A stretch of DNA of 10,426 nucleotides from Desulfobulbaceae bacterium (GTDB taxonomy: Bacteria > Desulfobacterota > Desulfobulbia > Desulfobulbales > Desulfocapsaceae): positions 1 through 10,426 of the forward strand of contig JAUVON010000072.1 in assembly GCA_030599175.1 (NCBI GenBank), written 5' to 3'. The position numbers and the translations under genes are program-made. This document shows, piece after piece, positions 1-6,664 of this stretch. The notes under the pieces are model-generated. The model did no database searches. It was given only the letters and a program-made list of their open reading frames with translations, and had not been told where the DNA came from. How positions within the stretch are numbered: the first letter of the stretch is position 1; each line of letters opens with the position of its first letter.

Positions 1-582
1 AATCACACCGGAGAGCTTACGTTTGCCGTGTGTGATATAAAGATAAAAAACCATCTCCTTCTCTTCGCTGCGTTTTTGCACAGACTTGATAGCATCCCCT
101 GTTGTCAACTCTTCATCAAGAAACATAAAATATGGAGACATGAGTCCACCGGCTGATTCAGGATGATATTGCAGCAGTTCATCGACTTCTTCCCTGTCCT
201 TCTTGGCCATATGCTCACGGACATCATCGGCCAGGTCCTCAGGGAGGATCTCCAAAAGATCGACAGCATCATCGGACGGCATACCCGAGAGTATTTCCGC
301 CATATACTGCGAGCTGAGTCCTTTAACCAGTTCAATGACCAGCGAATCATCTAATTCACTTAAAAATTCGCCGACAAATTCGCTCTTACTTATGACATCG
401 AAAACTGCTGTCCGTTCATTTTCTGTAAGGTGCCGGAAAAGCCACGCCATATCAGCAGGATGCGTTTTCCCAATAAGTTTTGCCAGATGACCAGTCGCTC
501 CCCGTCTGTTCAATCTTCTGACCATATCAAGAATAACCATTCCTTCATTGCCAATGAGTTCTCTTTTTCCTTTTTTTTCCAT
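1..582 (-). CDS. mgtE: Magnesium transporter MgtE, N-terminal part (cut by window edge)
   Basis: MgtE is an inner-membrane Mg2+ channel/transporter gated by its cytosolic N and CBS domains. The window holds the first 194 codons with no stop; the rest lies beyond position 1. Residues about 15-130 match the helical MgtE N domain, with the typical acidic run MPSDDAVDLLEILPEDLADD (101-120) and LLQYHPESAGGLMSP (136-150), where the first CBS domain begins. The CBS domain is cut and the membrane helices are not visible. The ATG at 582 is preceded by AGGG with a 6-nt spacer, a reasonable ribosome binding site. The start codon is followed by an A-rich stretch giving MEKKGKRE. It is transcribed divergently from the TPR-methyltransferase gene. 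A small ORF in its leader is listed separately. The family call is firm; the exact ion (Mg2+, possibly Co2+) follows from the family. Confidence 0.93.
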   Translation of the reverse strand, partial: MEKKGKRELIGNEGMVILDMVRRLNRRGATGHLAKLIGKTHPADMAWLFRHLTENERTAVFDVISKSEFVGEFLSELDDSLVIELVKGLSSQYMAEILSGMPSDDAVDLLEILPEDLADDVREHMAKKDREEVDELLQYHPESAGGLMSPYFMFLDEELTTGDAIKSVQKRSEEKEMVFYLYITHGKRKLSGVI

Positions 583-657
583 GCCTTACCCTAAAGAGCT
601 GATTTCATAAAATAGTCTTTGTTTTTGAATCTCAACCAAGTATATTGCCCAAATTAT

Positions 658-741
658 TCACTCTACAACTCCATGGTCATCAAGGTCAAACTGTTTTTCT
701 ATCTCTTTTGCATTTATAATTTTCACGAGATTACCAATCAT
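658..741 (-). CDS. Possible 27-residue leader peptide upstream of mgtE
   Basis: A short minus-strand ORF begins with an ATG overlapping the start codon of the divergent gene and ends with TGA about 75 nt before mgtE. The peptide runs MIGNLVKIINAKEIEKQF and then DLDDHGVVE. Its codons look coding: nearly all begin with a purine, and the C-terminal half is strongly acidic. An alternative GTG start lies at codon 6. No good ribosome binding site is visible, and I do not recognise the peptide. It could be a regulatory leader peptide for mgtE, the remnant of a decayed gene, or chance. A promoter-like TTGACC, 18 bp, TAGAGT also lies in this stretch on the same strand, so the sequence may be promoter rather than coding. 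Confidence 0.3.
   Translation of the reverse strand: MIGNLVKIINAKEIEKQFDLDDHGVVE
715..720 (+). promoter_or_regulatory. Candidate -10 box for the TPR-methyltransferase gene
   Basis: A perfect TATAAT lies 19 bp before the ATG at 740, which would give a very short 5' leader. No convincing -35 box is found 16-18 bp upstream; the region there is T-rich. The call rests on one hexamer and its position. Confidence 0.35.
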
Positions 742-1942
742 GTCTAATCATTCCCGAAAAGACATTGAAGATCGTTTTACAGAAGCCTGTGAACTGCATT
801 CCCGTGCAGAATTTATCGCAGCTGAAAAAATCTACATCCGCCTCTTAGAACAAGTACCCGCGACCGGGATGCTACATTACAATATCGGTCTGCTCTATTA
901 TCAAACTGAAGACTTCAAAAAGGCACTGGTCCATTATGCAACAGCACGAGATCTTGCCCCTCAGGATTCTGATCTTCTATTTAATTATGCACTCTGTCAG
1001 AAGAAACTGGGACAACTTCGAGATGCCGCATTAAGTTTCAGGGAATTGATCCAAATATCACCAAACGATCCTGATACTCTTTACAACCTTGGTAACTGCT
1101 ATAAAGAATTAAAAGAACATAAAAAGGCAGTGAAGTCATATCGGCTGGTTCTGGATCTGGAACCCAATCATTTACCTGCTATCAAAAACCTTGCCTATTT
1201 GTTTCATATTCTCGATGACAGAGAAAATGCCCTCGATTATTATAATCGTGTCCTTCACTTTGACCCGGATAACTCCCAGGCAATTCATATGATATCAGCT
1301 CTTACCGGAGCCCATATCAATTCCACCCCTTCAGAATATATAAAGGACATATTTAACAGTTATTCAGAAAATTTTGATGAGGCCCTGCTGGATGGTCTCA
1401 AGTACGCAGTACCTGAAAAACTCAGATCACTGTTTGATGCCCTTGACTATCCAGTCAAATCCTTTTCCAGATGCATCGATCTCGGCTGTGGCACCGGACT
1501 GGCCGGGAATGAGTTTGGCGAGCTATGTAAACATATAACGGGAATAGATCTATCGGAAAAGATGATTGAGAAAGCAGTGGAGAAAGGTATTTATGATGTT
1601 ATTCAAGTCGCAGAAATAACAAAGTTTTTAAAAGGAAAGAGAGATGAATATGACCTGGCAGTGGCCGCAGATGTTTTAACTTATCTGGGGGATTTAGATC
1701 CAGTGTTTGCAGCACTTACCGGTGCTACAAAAAAACAGGCTCTTTTCTGTTGTTCAACTGAGAACAGTGATCAACCTCATTTTCATCTCTGCACAACTGG
1801 AAGATTTGCCCACTCTCAGGATTACGTTTTAAAAACAGCAGCTCGATATGGTTGGAAAGCTGTTAATATGACCACGACCACCTTAAGAAAGGAAGAATCA
1901 GACTGGGTTGAGGGTACACTCTATTTTCTTAATAAAATATAA
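740..1942 (+). CDS. TPR-repeat protein with C-terminal SAM-dependent methyltransferase domain
   Basis: This 400-residue cytosolic protein has two parts. Residues about 8-180 form five tetratricopeptide repeats in 34-residue steps, with typical signatures such as MLHYNIGLLYYQTEDFKKAL (44-63) and TLYNLGNCYKELKEHKKAV (113-131). After a linker (YIKDIFNSYSENFDEALLDG, 200-219), residues about 240-400 form a class I Rossmann methyltransferase: motif I DLGCGTG at 247-253, the acidic residue D270 in GIDLS that normally binds the SAM ribose, and AADVLTYLGDL at 309-319. The order and linker fit the COG4976 type of predicted TPR methyltransferases. The substrate is unknown; the TPR half probably binds a protein partner or target. 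It is apparently monocistronic, followed by a MITE-like element. No Shine-Dalgarno sequence is evident before the ATG. No truncation is seen. Confidence 0.9.
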   Translation: MSNHSRKDIEDRFTEACELHSRAEFIAAEKIYIRLLEQVPATGMLHYNIGLLYYQTEDFKKALVHYATARDLAPQDSDLLFNYALCQKKLGQLRDAALSFRELIQISPNDPDTLYNLGNCYKELKEHKKAVKSYRLVLDLEPNHLPAIKNLAYLFHILDDRENALDYYNRVLHFDPDNSQAIHMISALTGAHINSTPSEYIKDIFNSYSENFDEALLDGLKYAVPEKLRSLFDALDYPVKSFSRCIDLGCGTGLAGNEFGELCKHITGIDLSEKMIEKAVEKGIYDVIQVAEITKFLKGKRDEYDLAVAADVLTYLGDLDPVFAALTGATKKQALFCCSTENSDQPHFHLCTTGRFAHSQDYVLKTAARYGWKAVNMTTTTLRKEESDWVEGTLYFLNKI

Positions 1943-1958
1943 TGGCGGCGCAATTAGA

Positions 1959-2111
1959 AGCCTGTCCGAGAATAAGCATTTCGAAGTCTGCGCTATCTGT
2001 TTAAAATCGAGGTTTTCCAAAAAAATAAGCACAGCCATATACGTGATATCGCAAGCATTATTATTTTGAAAATAACGAAGAGTTTGGGCAAAATGCATTC
2101 TCGGACAGGCT
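1959..2111. mobile_element. MITE-like element with terminal inverted repeats, 153 bp
   Basis: The ends are AGCCTGTCCGAGAAT (1959-1973) and its exact reverse complement ATTCTCGGACAGGCT (2097-2111). Beyond a 2-nt gap the match continues through GCATTT, so each arm is about 22-24 bp. There is no transposase ORF inside, and the interior is AT-rich. The nucleotides TAG occur close outside each end (1955-1957 and 2114-2116), which may be a remnant target duplication. An 8-bp inverted pair, CTGCGCTA at 1988-1995 and TAGCGCAG at 2114-2121, crosses the right border. It sits between the 3' ends of the TPR-methyltransferase gene and the convergent DUF2065 gene. It is best read as a non-autonomous element or IS relic; I cannot name its parent IS with certainty. 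Confidence 0.65.
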
Positions 2112-2139
2112 CCTAGCGCAGAAGTTCTGGAGTAAGGCA

Positions 2140-2340
2140 CTAACCAAAAATTGAGGTTTTCTGGGCAATATAACATATCCCAAGTCCAATCGTCATGGCA
2201 ATCAACCCCATGGAACGTAATTGCCCGGCACTCATTGTACTGAGTTTTTTCAACCACTCACGCATGCCTTCGGGGGAAGCGACATAGGGAAGCCCTTCAA
2301 GAACGAGAATAAGTCCTATAAGTAGTGTTAATAATTTCAT
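2140..2340 (-). CDS. DUF2065 (YjeT-like) small inner-membrane protein
   Basis: A 66-residue protein with two hydrophobic segments: residues about 3-20 (LLTLLIGLILVLEGLPYVAS) and about 44-60 (MGLIAMTIGLGICYIAQK). The LVLEGLPY motif followed by a P-x-x-x-R/K-x-W amphipathic stretch and a second helix ending near a basic residue is the pattern of the DUF2065/YjeT family, whose function is unknown. The reading frame is open upstream to 2478, but the start at 2340 gives the usual family length and the extra N-terminal residues look non-coding. No clear ribosome binding site precedes 2340, so the start is somewhat uncertain. It is divergent from purM. In Escherichia coli yjeT lies between hflC and purA, so proximity to a purine gene is a loose parallel only. 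Confidence 0.75.
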   Translation of the reverse strand: MKLLTLLIGLILVLEGLPYVASPEGMREWLKKLSTMSAGQLRSMGLIAMTIGLGICYIAQKTSIFG

Positions 2341-2381
2341 GCGTAATCTGTGATTGCTTTTTTCAGAACGTTTAATATGAT

Positions 2382-2396
2382 AGTATAGAATATACT
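2382..2396. promoter_or_regulatory. Inverted repeat AGTATA-GAA-TATACT in the DUF2065/purM divergent spacer
   Basis: Two perfect 6-bp arms separated by 3 bp lie in the 195-bp AT-rich spacer between the DUF2065 gene and purM. The layout resembles a small operator, but the AT-rich context makes chance plausible. No convincing promoter pair could be assigned to either gene in this spacer. Confidence 0.2.
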
Positions 2397-2535
2397 GATT
2401 TATGGCGTTGTTTTTATTTCTTCGATACGACTGATGTATTTTAAAGACTAATAGAATCCATCCTCTCTGTCCATGCAAAATTAAGGGAAAGTTTTATCTA
2501 TGGTCAGACACTAACTAAATTAAAAATATCATATC

Positions 2536-3606
2536 ATGAACAAACCCAAACAAACTAAATACAGTGAGGCTGGCGTTGACATAGATAAGGGCAACGCTTT
2601 TATTGAAGAAATAAGAGATATTGTCAACTCCACTCATCAGCGAGGTGTTCTTGGGGAAATTGGTGGGTTTTCCTCACATATGGTGATTGATACCAATAAG
2701 TTTAAGCAGCCTGTTATCGTCAATTCAACGGATGGTGTTGGAACAAAACTGGCTGTAGCGCACCTCTGCAATAAACATGACACCATAGGTATTGATCTTG
2801 TTGCAATGTGTGTTAATGATCTCATTGTTGGAGGGGCGACCCCTCTCAGTTTTCTTGACTACTTTGCAATGGGAAAACTTGATCTTACGATAGCAAAGGC
2901 CGTAGTAACAGGTATTGCAGAAGGATGCATCCAGGCCAATTGCTCCCTTGTCGGTGGTGAGACTGCGGAAATGCCAGGACTTTACCAGGGTAATGATTAT
3001 GATATTGCAGGCTTTGTTACCGGTATTGTTGATCGGGATGCAATAATTGATGGCTCAGATATCAGGCCCGGCAACAAAATCATAGGGCTGCGCTCATCCG
3101 GTCTTCACTCTAACGGTTATTCGCTTGTTCGAAAAATCTGTTTTTCCGACCATAATTTAACCGTCGACCAATTCATTGCCGAACTTGACTGTCCTCTCGG
3201 CGAAGAACTCCTGAGACCGACGAAAATTTACGTCCAACCTATACTTAATGTGATGAAAAACTATGCTATCAACGGGATGGTTCATAACACCGGGGGTGGC
3301 TTCATTGATAATATTCCGCGAGTACTTCCAAGAGGATGCAAGGCCATTATTGACACCAAAGCATGGGCCCCACACCCTGTATTCCCCTTTCTCGAAAGAA
3401 TGGGCGAAATCCCATCAGAGGAGATGTACAGAACATTCAATATGGGTATTGGTTTATTGGCTATAGTAGACGAGGACAAGGCAGGTGATATAAACCATCA
3501 CTTCAAAGCCCTGGGTGAAGAGCCGTATATTATTGGTGAAATTGTTTCACTTGCAGAAAGTGAAGAAAACCCGGTGGAGATAGTCTCAGACAGGCGTAGA
3601 AATTAA
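2536..3606 (+). CDS. purM: Phosphoribosylformylglycinamidine cyclo-ligase (AIR synthetase)
   Basis: PurM converts formylglycinamidine ribonucleotide to aminoimidazole ribonucleotide with ATP, the fifth step of de novo purine synthesis, in the cytosol as a dimer. The 356 residues are close to the usual length of about 345-350. Family motifs are all present: YSEAGVDIDKGN (9-20), the ATP/Mg2+-binding NSTDGVGTKL (63-72), DLVAMCVNDLIVGGA (87-101), LVGGETAEMPGLY (138-150) and a Gly/Ser-rich SSGLHSNGYSLVRK in the second half. The ATG at 2536 is taken because the conserved KYSEAGVD block follows directly, although no Shine-Dalgarno sequence is seen upstream. It stands alone on its strand, without purN or other pur genes in the window, and its 3' end faces the mog gene across a repeat element. 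Confidence 0.98.
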   Translation: MNKPKQTKYSEAGVDIDKGNAFIEEIRDIVNSTHQRGVLGEIGGFSSHMVIDTNKFKQPVIVNSTDGVGTKLAVAHLCNKHDTIGIDLVAMCVNDLIVGGATPLSFLDYFAMGKLDLTIAKAVVTGIAEGCIQANCSLVGGETAEMPGLYQGNDYDIAGFVTGIVDRDAIIDGSDIRPGNKIIGLRSSGLHSNGYSLVRKICFSDHNLTVDQFIAELDCPLGEELLRPTKIYVQPILNVMKNYAINGMVHNTGGGFIDNIPRVLPRGCKAIIDTKAWAPHPVFPFLERMGEIPSEEMYRTFNMGIGLLAIVDEDKAGDINHHFKALGEEPYIIGEIVSLAESEENPVEIVSDRRRN

Positions 3607-3608
3607 TA

Positions 3609-3813
3609 AAGGAGATCGAATTTTTTATAACGCCATCAGTTATTGATAACCTCGTAAAAAGGTGATTCGAAGTTTCAGATGGCTAAGTCAAAAAGTTCGA
3701 TATACGAGGCGTAGTGTTTTTCTCGGGCCCTCAACAATACATGTGGTATGTTGAGGTTCTGAGAAAAACCTACAACGAAGGAGATCGGACTTTTTACGAC
3801 GCCATCAGTTATT
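3609..3813. repeat. Structured intergenic repeat element with duplicated 36-bp end
   Basis: Two copies of a 36-bp segment (3609-3644 and 3778-3813, 32 of 36 identical, both ending GCCATCAGTTATT) lie 169 bp apart. Between them are an inverted pair CGTAAAAAG (3653-3661) and CTTTTTACG (3790-3798), another inverted pair CCTCGTA (3650-3656) and TACGAGG (3703-3709), and a strong imperfect hairpin at 3716-3769. There is no ORF. The simplest reading is one full palindromic element preceded by the tail of a second, mostly lost copy. Elements with this style are repeated in some delta-proteobacterial genomes in my recollection, but that needs a search. The right copy overlaps the stop codon of the mog gene. 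Confidence 0.7.
3716..3769. terminator. Long imperfect hairpin between convergent purM and mog, possible bidirectional terminator
   Basis: GTTTTTCTC (3716-3724) pairs perfectly with GAGAAAAAC (3761-3769). After a 4x4 internal loop, CCTCAACA (3729-3736) pairs with TGTTGAGG (3749-3756) around a 12-nt loop. Its place between two convergent genes would suit transcript ending on both strands. The U-run lies inside the stem rather than after it, so it is not a textbook intrinsic terminator. Confidence 0.35.
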
Positions 3814-4318
3814 CAACACCGCAATCACCAGTACCGCCCAAGATCTTTTCAAGAGCATGATCTATTACAGGCAAGACAACTTCCAGGTTCTCTCGCGCGG
3901 CCTTCAAACTTCCCGGTAGATTGATTATCAGGCTTTCTCCCCTGATTCCGACCTTCCCCCTTGAAAGCATAGCCCTTGATGTCTTCGCCAGACTGGCTGC
4001 GCGCATAGCTTCCGCCATCCCGGGAATTTCTCTTTCCACAACTTCCTTCATTGCCTCAGGTGTTACATCAGTTGGAGAAACCCCGGTTCCCCCCGTTGTT
4101 ATAATGAGAGAAATTTTTTGTTTGTCGGTGAGCTCAATCAAAGAATCTACAATAATCTGTTTTTGATCAGGGATTACACTGTATGCCTGCAGTTGATATC
4201 CTTCAGTAAGCAACTTCTCTTTAATATAAGCACCACTGGTATCCTCACGTTCACCACGTGATCCTTTATCACTCAATGTGAGGACACCAAAAGTATATTT
4301 TCCCTGATCGGCGTTCAT
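3809..4318 (-). CDS. mog: Molybdopterin adenylyltransferase / MogA-MoaB family protein
   Basis: This cytosolic family activates molybdopterin with ATP to the adenylylated form before molybdate insertion. The 169 residues contain the family hallmarks: the N-terminal strand FGVLTLSDKGSRGEREDTSG (10-29), the molybdopterin-binding TTGGTG (74-79) followed by SPTDVTPEA (81-89) with the conserved Asp, and INLPGSLKAARENL near the C terminus. Length and motifs fit MogA/MoaB-type proteins; which name applies cannot be settled from sequence alone. It follows the EF-G-like gene by 15 bp on the same strand, so the two are probably co-transcribed. A GAGGA sequence lies rather far (about 19 nt) upstream of the ATG, so translational coupling is possible. 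The stop codon lies within the right end of the repeat element. No other molybdenum cofactor gene is in the window. Confidence 0.93.
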   Translation of the reverse strand: MNADQGKYTFGVLTLSDKGSRGEREDTSGAYIKEKLLTEGYQLQAYSVIPDQKQIIVDSLIELTDKQKISLIITTGGTGVSPTDVTPEAMKEVVEREIPGMAEAMRAASLAKTSRAMLSRGKVGIRGESLIINLPGSLKAARENLEVVLPVIDHALEKILGGTGDCGVE

Positions 4319-4333
4319 TGATTCGATAACGCT

Positions 4334-6391
4334 CTATTCCTCATTTGATTTTGCAATAATCTTGTCGGAGATATGGCTTGGCACTTCTTCATAATGTGAA
4401 AATTCTATACTGAAAGTACCAAGACCTCCTGTCATTGAGGTCAAATCTGTTGCGTAGGACTGAATTTCAGCCTGCGGCACCTGAGCGTTGATAATTTCTG
4501 ACTTTTCGTCAGAGTCCATTCCCATGACCTTGCCTCGACGGGAATTCAAATCCCCCATGACATCACCAACGTTGTCTTTTCCTACCCTGATCTCCATAGT
4601 CATATGAGGTTCAAGCAGGACGAGTCCGGCTTCCTGGGCACCCTTTTTAAAAGCAAGTGAACCGGCAATCTTAAACGCCATCTCAGAAGAGTCAACGTTG
4701 TGAAAAGAACCATCAACAAGGACAATTTTGACATCAATAAGAGGATAGCCGGCAAGCACTCCTCTCTCCATTGCCTCCTGAATTCCTTTATCAACCGCAG
4801 GCCTGTATTGCTGAGGAATTACCCCACCGACAATCTTATCTTCGAATTCGTATCCTTTGCCTGGTAGTGGTGAAATCTCAATCCAACAATCTCCATACTG
4901 CCCACGCCCCCCACTCTGCTTCTTATGTTTTCCCTGAACACGTGCAGATGAACGAATGGTTTCCATGTACGGGATTTTCGGCACCTCAAGTTCCATCTGA
5001 ACACCGAATTTCCTTTTAATCCTGGTGCCAACAGTATCGAGATGTACCTGACCAACCCCGGAAAGAAGAATCTGTTTAGTCTGGGACTGCCGTGTCAGCT
5101 TTAATGTCAAATCTTCGTCAAGCATTTTTGTAATTGAGGAGAAAACCTTTTCTTCCTCTCCCTTCTTTGCACTCACAGCAAATGAAATCACGGGCTTATA
5201 TGGTTCAGGTTTTTCAAAAACCACAGGGTTGCCTGCATCGCAGAGGGTGTCACCCGTTGTTGTTTCTTTGAGTTTGGCAACGGCGACAATCATGCCGGGT
5301 CCTGCACTGTCCACAGGTTTCTGTTCTTTGCCTTCCAGAATATAGAGCTGACCGAATCGCTCCGATTCTTTTTTGCTCGAATTATAAAAACTGTCTCCTT
5401 TCAATGTCCCGCTAAATACTCTGAATATCGTCAATCGACCTGCATAGGGATCAGCCATAGTTTTAAAAACAAGGGCTGAAAAAGGTTCGTCAACGGATGG
5501 TTTTACCTCAACGGGATCTCCACTCTCAGGATGAATTGCAGAAAGTGGTTTCATTTCTGCGGGGGACGGCATGTAGGAATTAATGATATCAAGGAGTGGT
5601 GCTGTTCCAAGATTGAGGGTGGCGGCACAAACACAGACAGGTGCTATTGCTCCACTGATAACCCCATTTTTCAGCCCAGTCTTCACATCATCTGCATTCA
5701 ATTCACCTTCTTCAAGGAATTTTTCAATGAGATCATCATCTGTCTCTGCAACTATTTCCATCAGGTTTTCACGATATACACTAACTTCATCAACAAGGTC
5801 TTCAGGGATGTCGGTTTCAGAGACTGTACCTTTGTCACCTTCGAACAGGTACGCTTTTTCGCTTATAATATCCACATACCCTTTGAAATTATCTTCGGCA
5901 CCAATAGGCAGTTGTATAACTACCGGATTAAAAGGGAGAGAAGCTTTTATCTCTTCTAGGGTTTTGGAAAAATCTGCCCGCTCACGATCCATTTTGTTAA
6001 CGGCGATAACCGTCGGGAGATTTTTATCTTTAACAATATTTGCAAACTTCACAGTCTGGCCTTTAACACCAAGCACTGCTCCAATGGTAAACAGGGCACT
6101 GTCACATACCTGAGAAGCAAAAAGAGCTTCATTCAGAAAATTATCATCACCAGGAGTATCGATCAGAAAGATATCATGTTTTTTCCATGGATAATTATGA
6201 AAACTGGAACTGATGGATATTCCCCTGCCAACCTCTTCATCTTCATAGTCCATTGAAGAACTTCCATCATCGACCTTGCCGAGTCTGTTAATTTTCCCGG
6301 CTGTATAGAGCATAGCTTCAGCAAGCGAAGTTTTACCACAATTACCATGACCGAATATTGCAATGTTTCTAATCATATTTGTATCCTGCAT
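4334..6391 (-). CDS. Elongation factor G-like translational GTPase with altered G3 motif
   Basis: A 685-residue protein with the full EF-G layout: G domain (about 1-275), beta-barrel domain II (about 290-375), domains III, IV and V. The P-loop is GHGNCGKT (14-21), G2 RGISI (56-60), G3 DTPGD (78-82) and G4 NKMD (132-135). Domain IV retains SGGRGQYG and the tip loop GSFHNVDSS with the conserved His (H564); domain V has GDLNSRRG. The canonical DTPGHVDF is DTPGDDNF here, so the His that promotes GTP hydrolysis in EF-G/EF-Tu is replaced by Asp, and the P-loop HIDAGKT Asp is Asn17. This marks it as an EF-G-like paralogue (sometimes called FusA2 type), probably not the main EF-G. The ATG at 6391 has GGAG 6 nt upstream, better than Met6. 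It leads a two-gene unit with mog. Role: ribosome-associated GTPase, precise task unknown. Confidence 0.93.
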   Translation of the reverse strand: MQDTNMIRNIAIFGHGNCGKTSLAEAMLYTAGKINRLGKVDDGSSSMDYEDEEVGRGISISSSFHNYPWKKHDIFLIDTPGDDNFLNEALFASQVCDSALFTIGAVLGVKGQTVKFANIVKDKNLPTVIAVNKMDRERADFSKTLEEIKASLPFNPVVIQLPIGAEDNFKGYVDIISEKAYLFEGDKGTVSETDIPEDLVDEVSVYRENLMEIVAETDDDLIEKFLEEGELNADDVKTGLKNGVISGAIAPVCVCAATLNLGTAPLLDIINSYMPSPAEMKPLSAIHPESGDPVEVKPSVDEPFSALVFKTMADPYAGRLTIFRVFSGTLKGDSFYNSSKKESERFGQLYILEGKEQKPVDSAGPGMIVAVAKLKETTTGDTLCDAGNPVVFEKPEPYKPVISFAVSAKKGEEEKVFSSITKMLDEDLTLKLTRQSQTKQILLSGVGQVHLDTVGTRIKRKFGVQMELEVPKIPYMETIRSSARVQGKHKKQSGGRGQYGDCWIEISPLPGKGYEFEDKIVGGVIPQQYRPAVDKGIQEAMERGVLAGYPLIDVKIVLVDGSFHNVDSSEMAFKIAGSLAFKKGAQEAGLVLLEPHMTMEIRVGKDNVGDVMGDLNSRRGKVMGMDSDEKSEIINAQVPQAEIQSYATDLTSMTGGLGTFSIEFSHYEEVPSHISDKIIAKSNEE

Positions 6392-6451
6392 TCGTATCTC
6401 CTCAAAATCGACGATTGTTCAATGATATTTTTTAATATCTCTCGCAGGAAC

Positions 6452-6478
6452 ACAATAATATCCTGTTCAAAATGTCAA
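6452..6478 (-). promoter_or_regulatory. Candidate promoter for the EF-G-like/mog unit
   Basis: On the minus strand, a perfect -35 TTGACA (6478-6473) is followed after 15 bp by TATTGT (6457-6452, 4 of 6 to the -10 consensus). It lies about 60 bp before the EF-G-like start codon. The spacer is shorter than the ideal 17 bp. A GATATT-TTTT-AATATC hairpin (6424-6439) lies in the presumed leader. Confidence 0.35.
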
Positions 6479-6664
6479 TACCCGGCCAATTTCCCTGCAC
6501 CTTTCTGCATTCTTCAGATGCCACCACACATATATGCAATTTCAAAATACAAAGTCAAGCAAGAAGAGACCTGACGGAAAGTTTGGAAAATTTAATTCTC
6601 ATTTAAAATTGAAAAATAATTACCAGGATGATTTTCTGGATTATTTCTTTCAATCAATGTATCT

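Noticed and set aside
105..490. Alternative-frame ORFs over the mgtE fragment on both strands
   Set aside because: The continuous minus-strand frame 582 to 1 encodes an evident MgtE N domain; the others are shadows of it.
583..657. Mg2+ riboswitch (M-box) upstream of mgtE
   Set aside because: The stretch between the small ORF and mgtE is only about 75 nt and I could not find the paired stems expected of an M-box.
1898..2257. A 119-codon minus-strand ORF across the MITE-like element
   Set aside because: It overlaps the end of the methyltransferase gene, the whole mobile element and the DUF2065 gene in another frame; the composition is not protein-like.
2341..2478. N-terminal extension of the DUF2065 protein to an ATG at 2478
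   Set aside because: It would add 46 basic, non-conserved residues to a family that is normally about 60-70 residues; the hydrophobic start MKLLTLL at 2340 fits better.
5531..6113. Two long plus-strand ORFs (142 and 176 codons) antisense to the EF-G-like gene
   Set aside because: They lie wholly inside a clearly conserved gene on the other strand, have Cys/Phe- or Ser-rich low-complexity composition and no recognisable motif.
6347..6574. A 75-codon plus-strand ORF in the EF-G-like/murJ divergent spacer
   Set aside because: It starts inside the EF-G-like gene, has random-looking composition and covers the likely promoter region.
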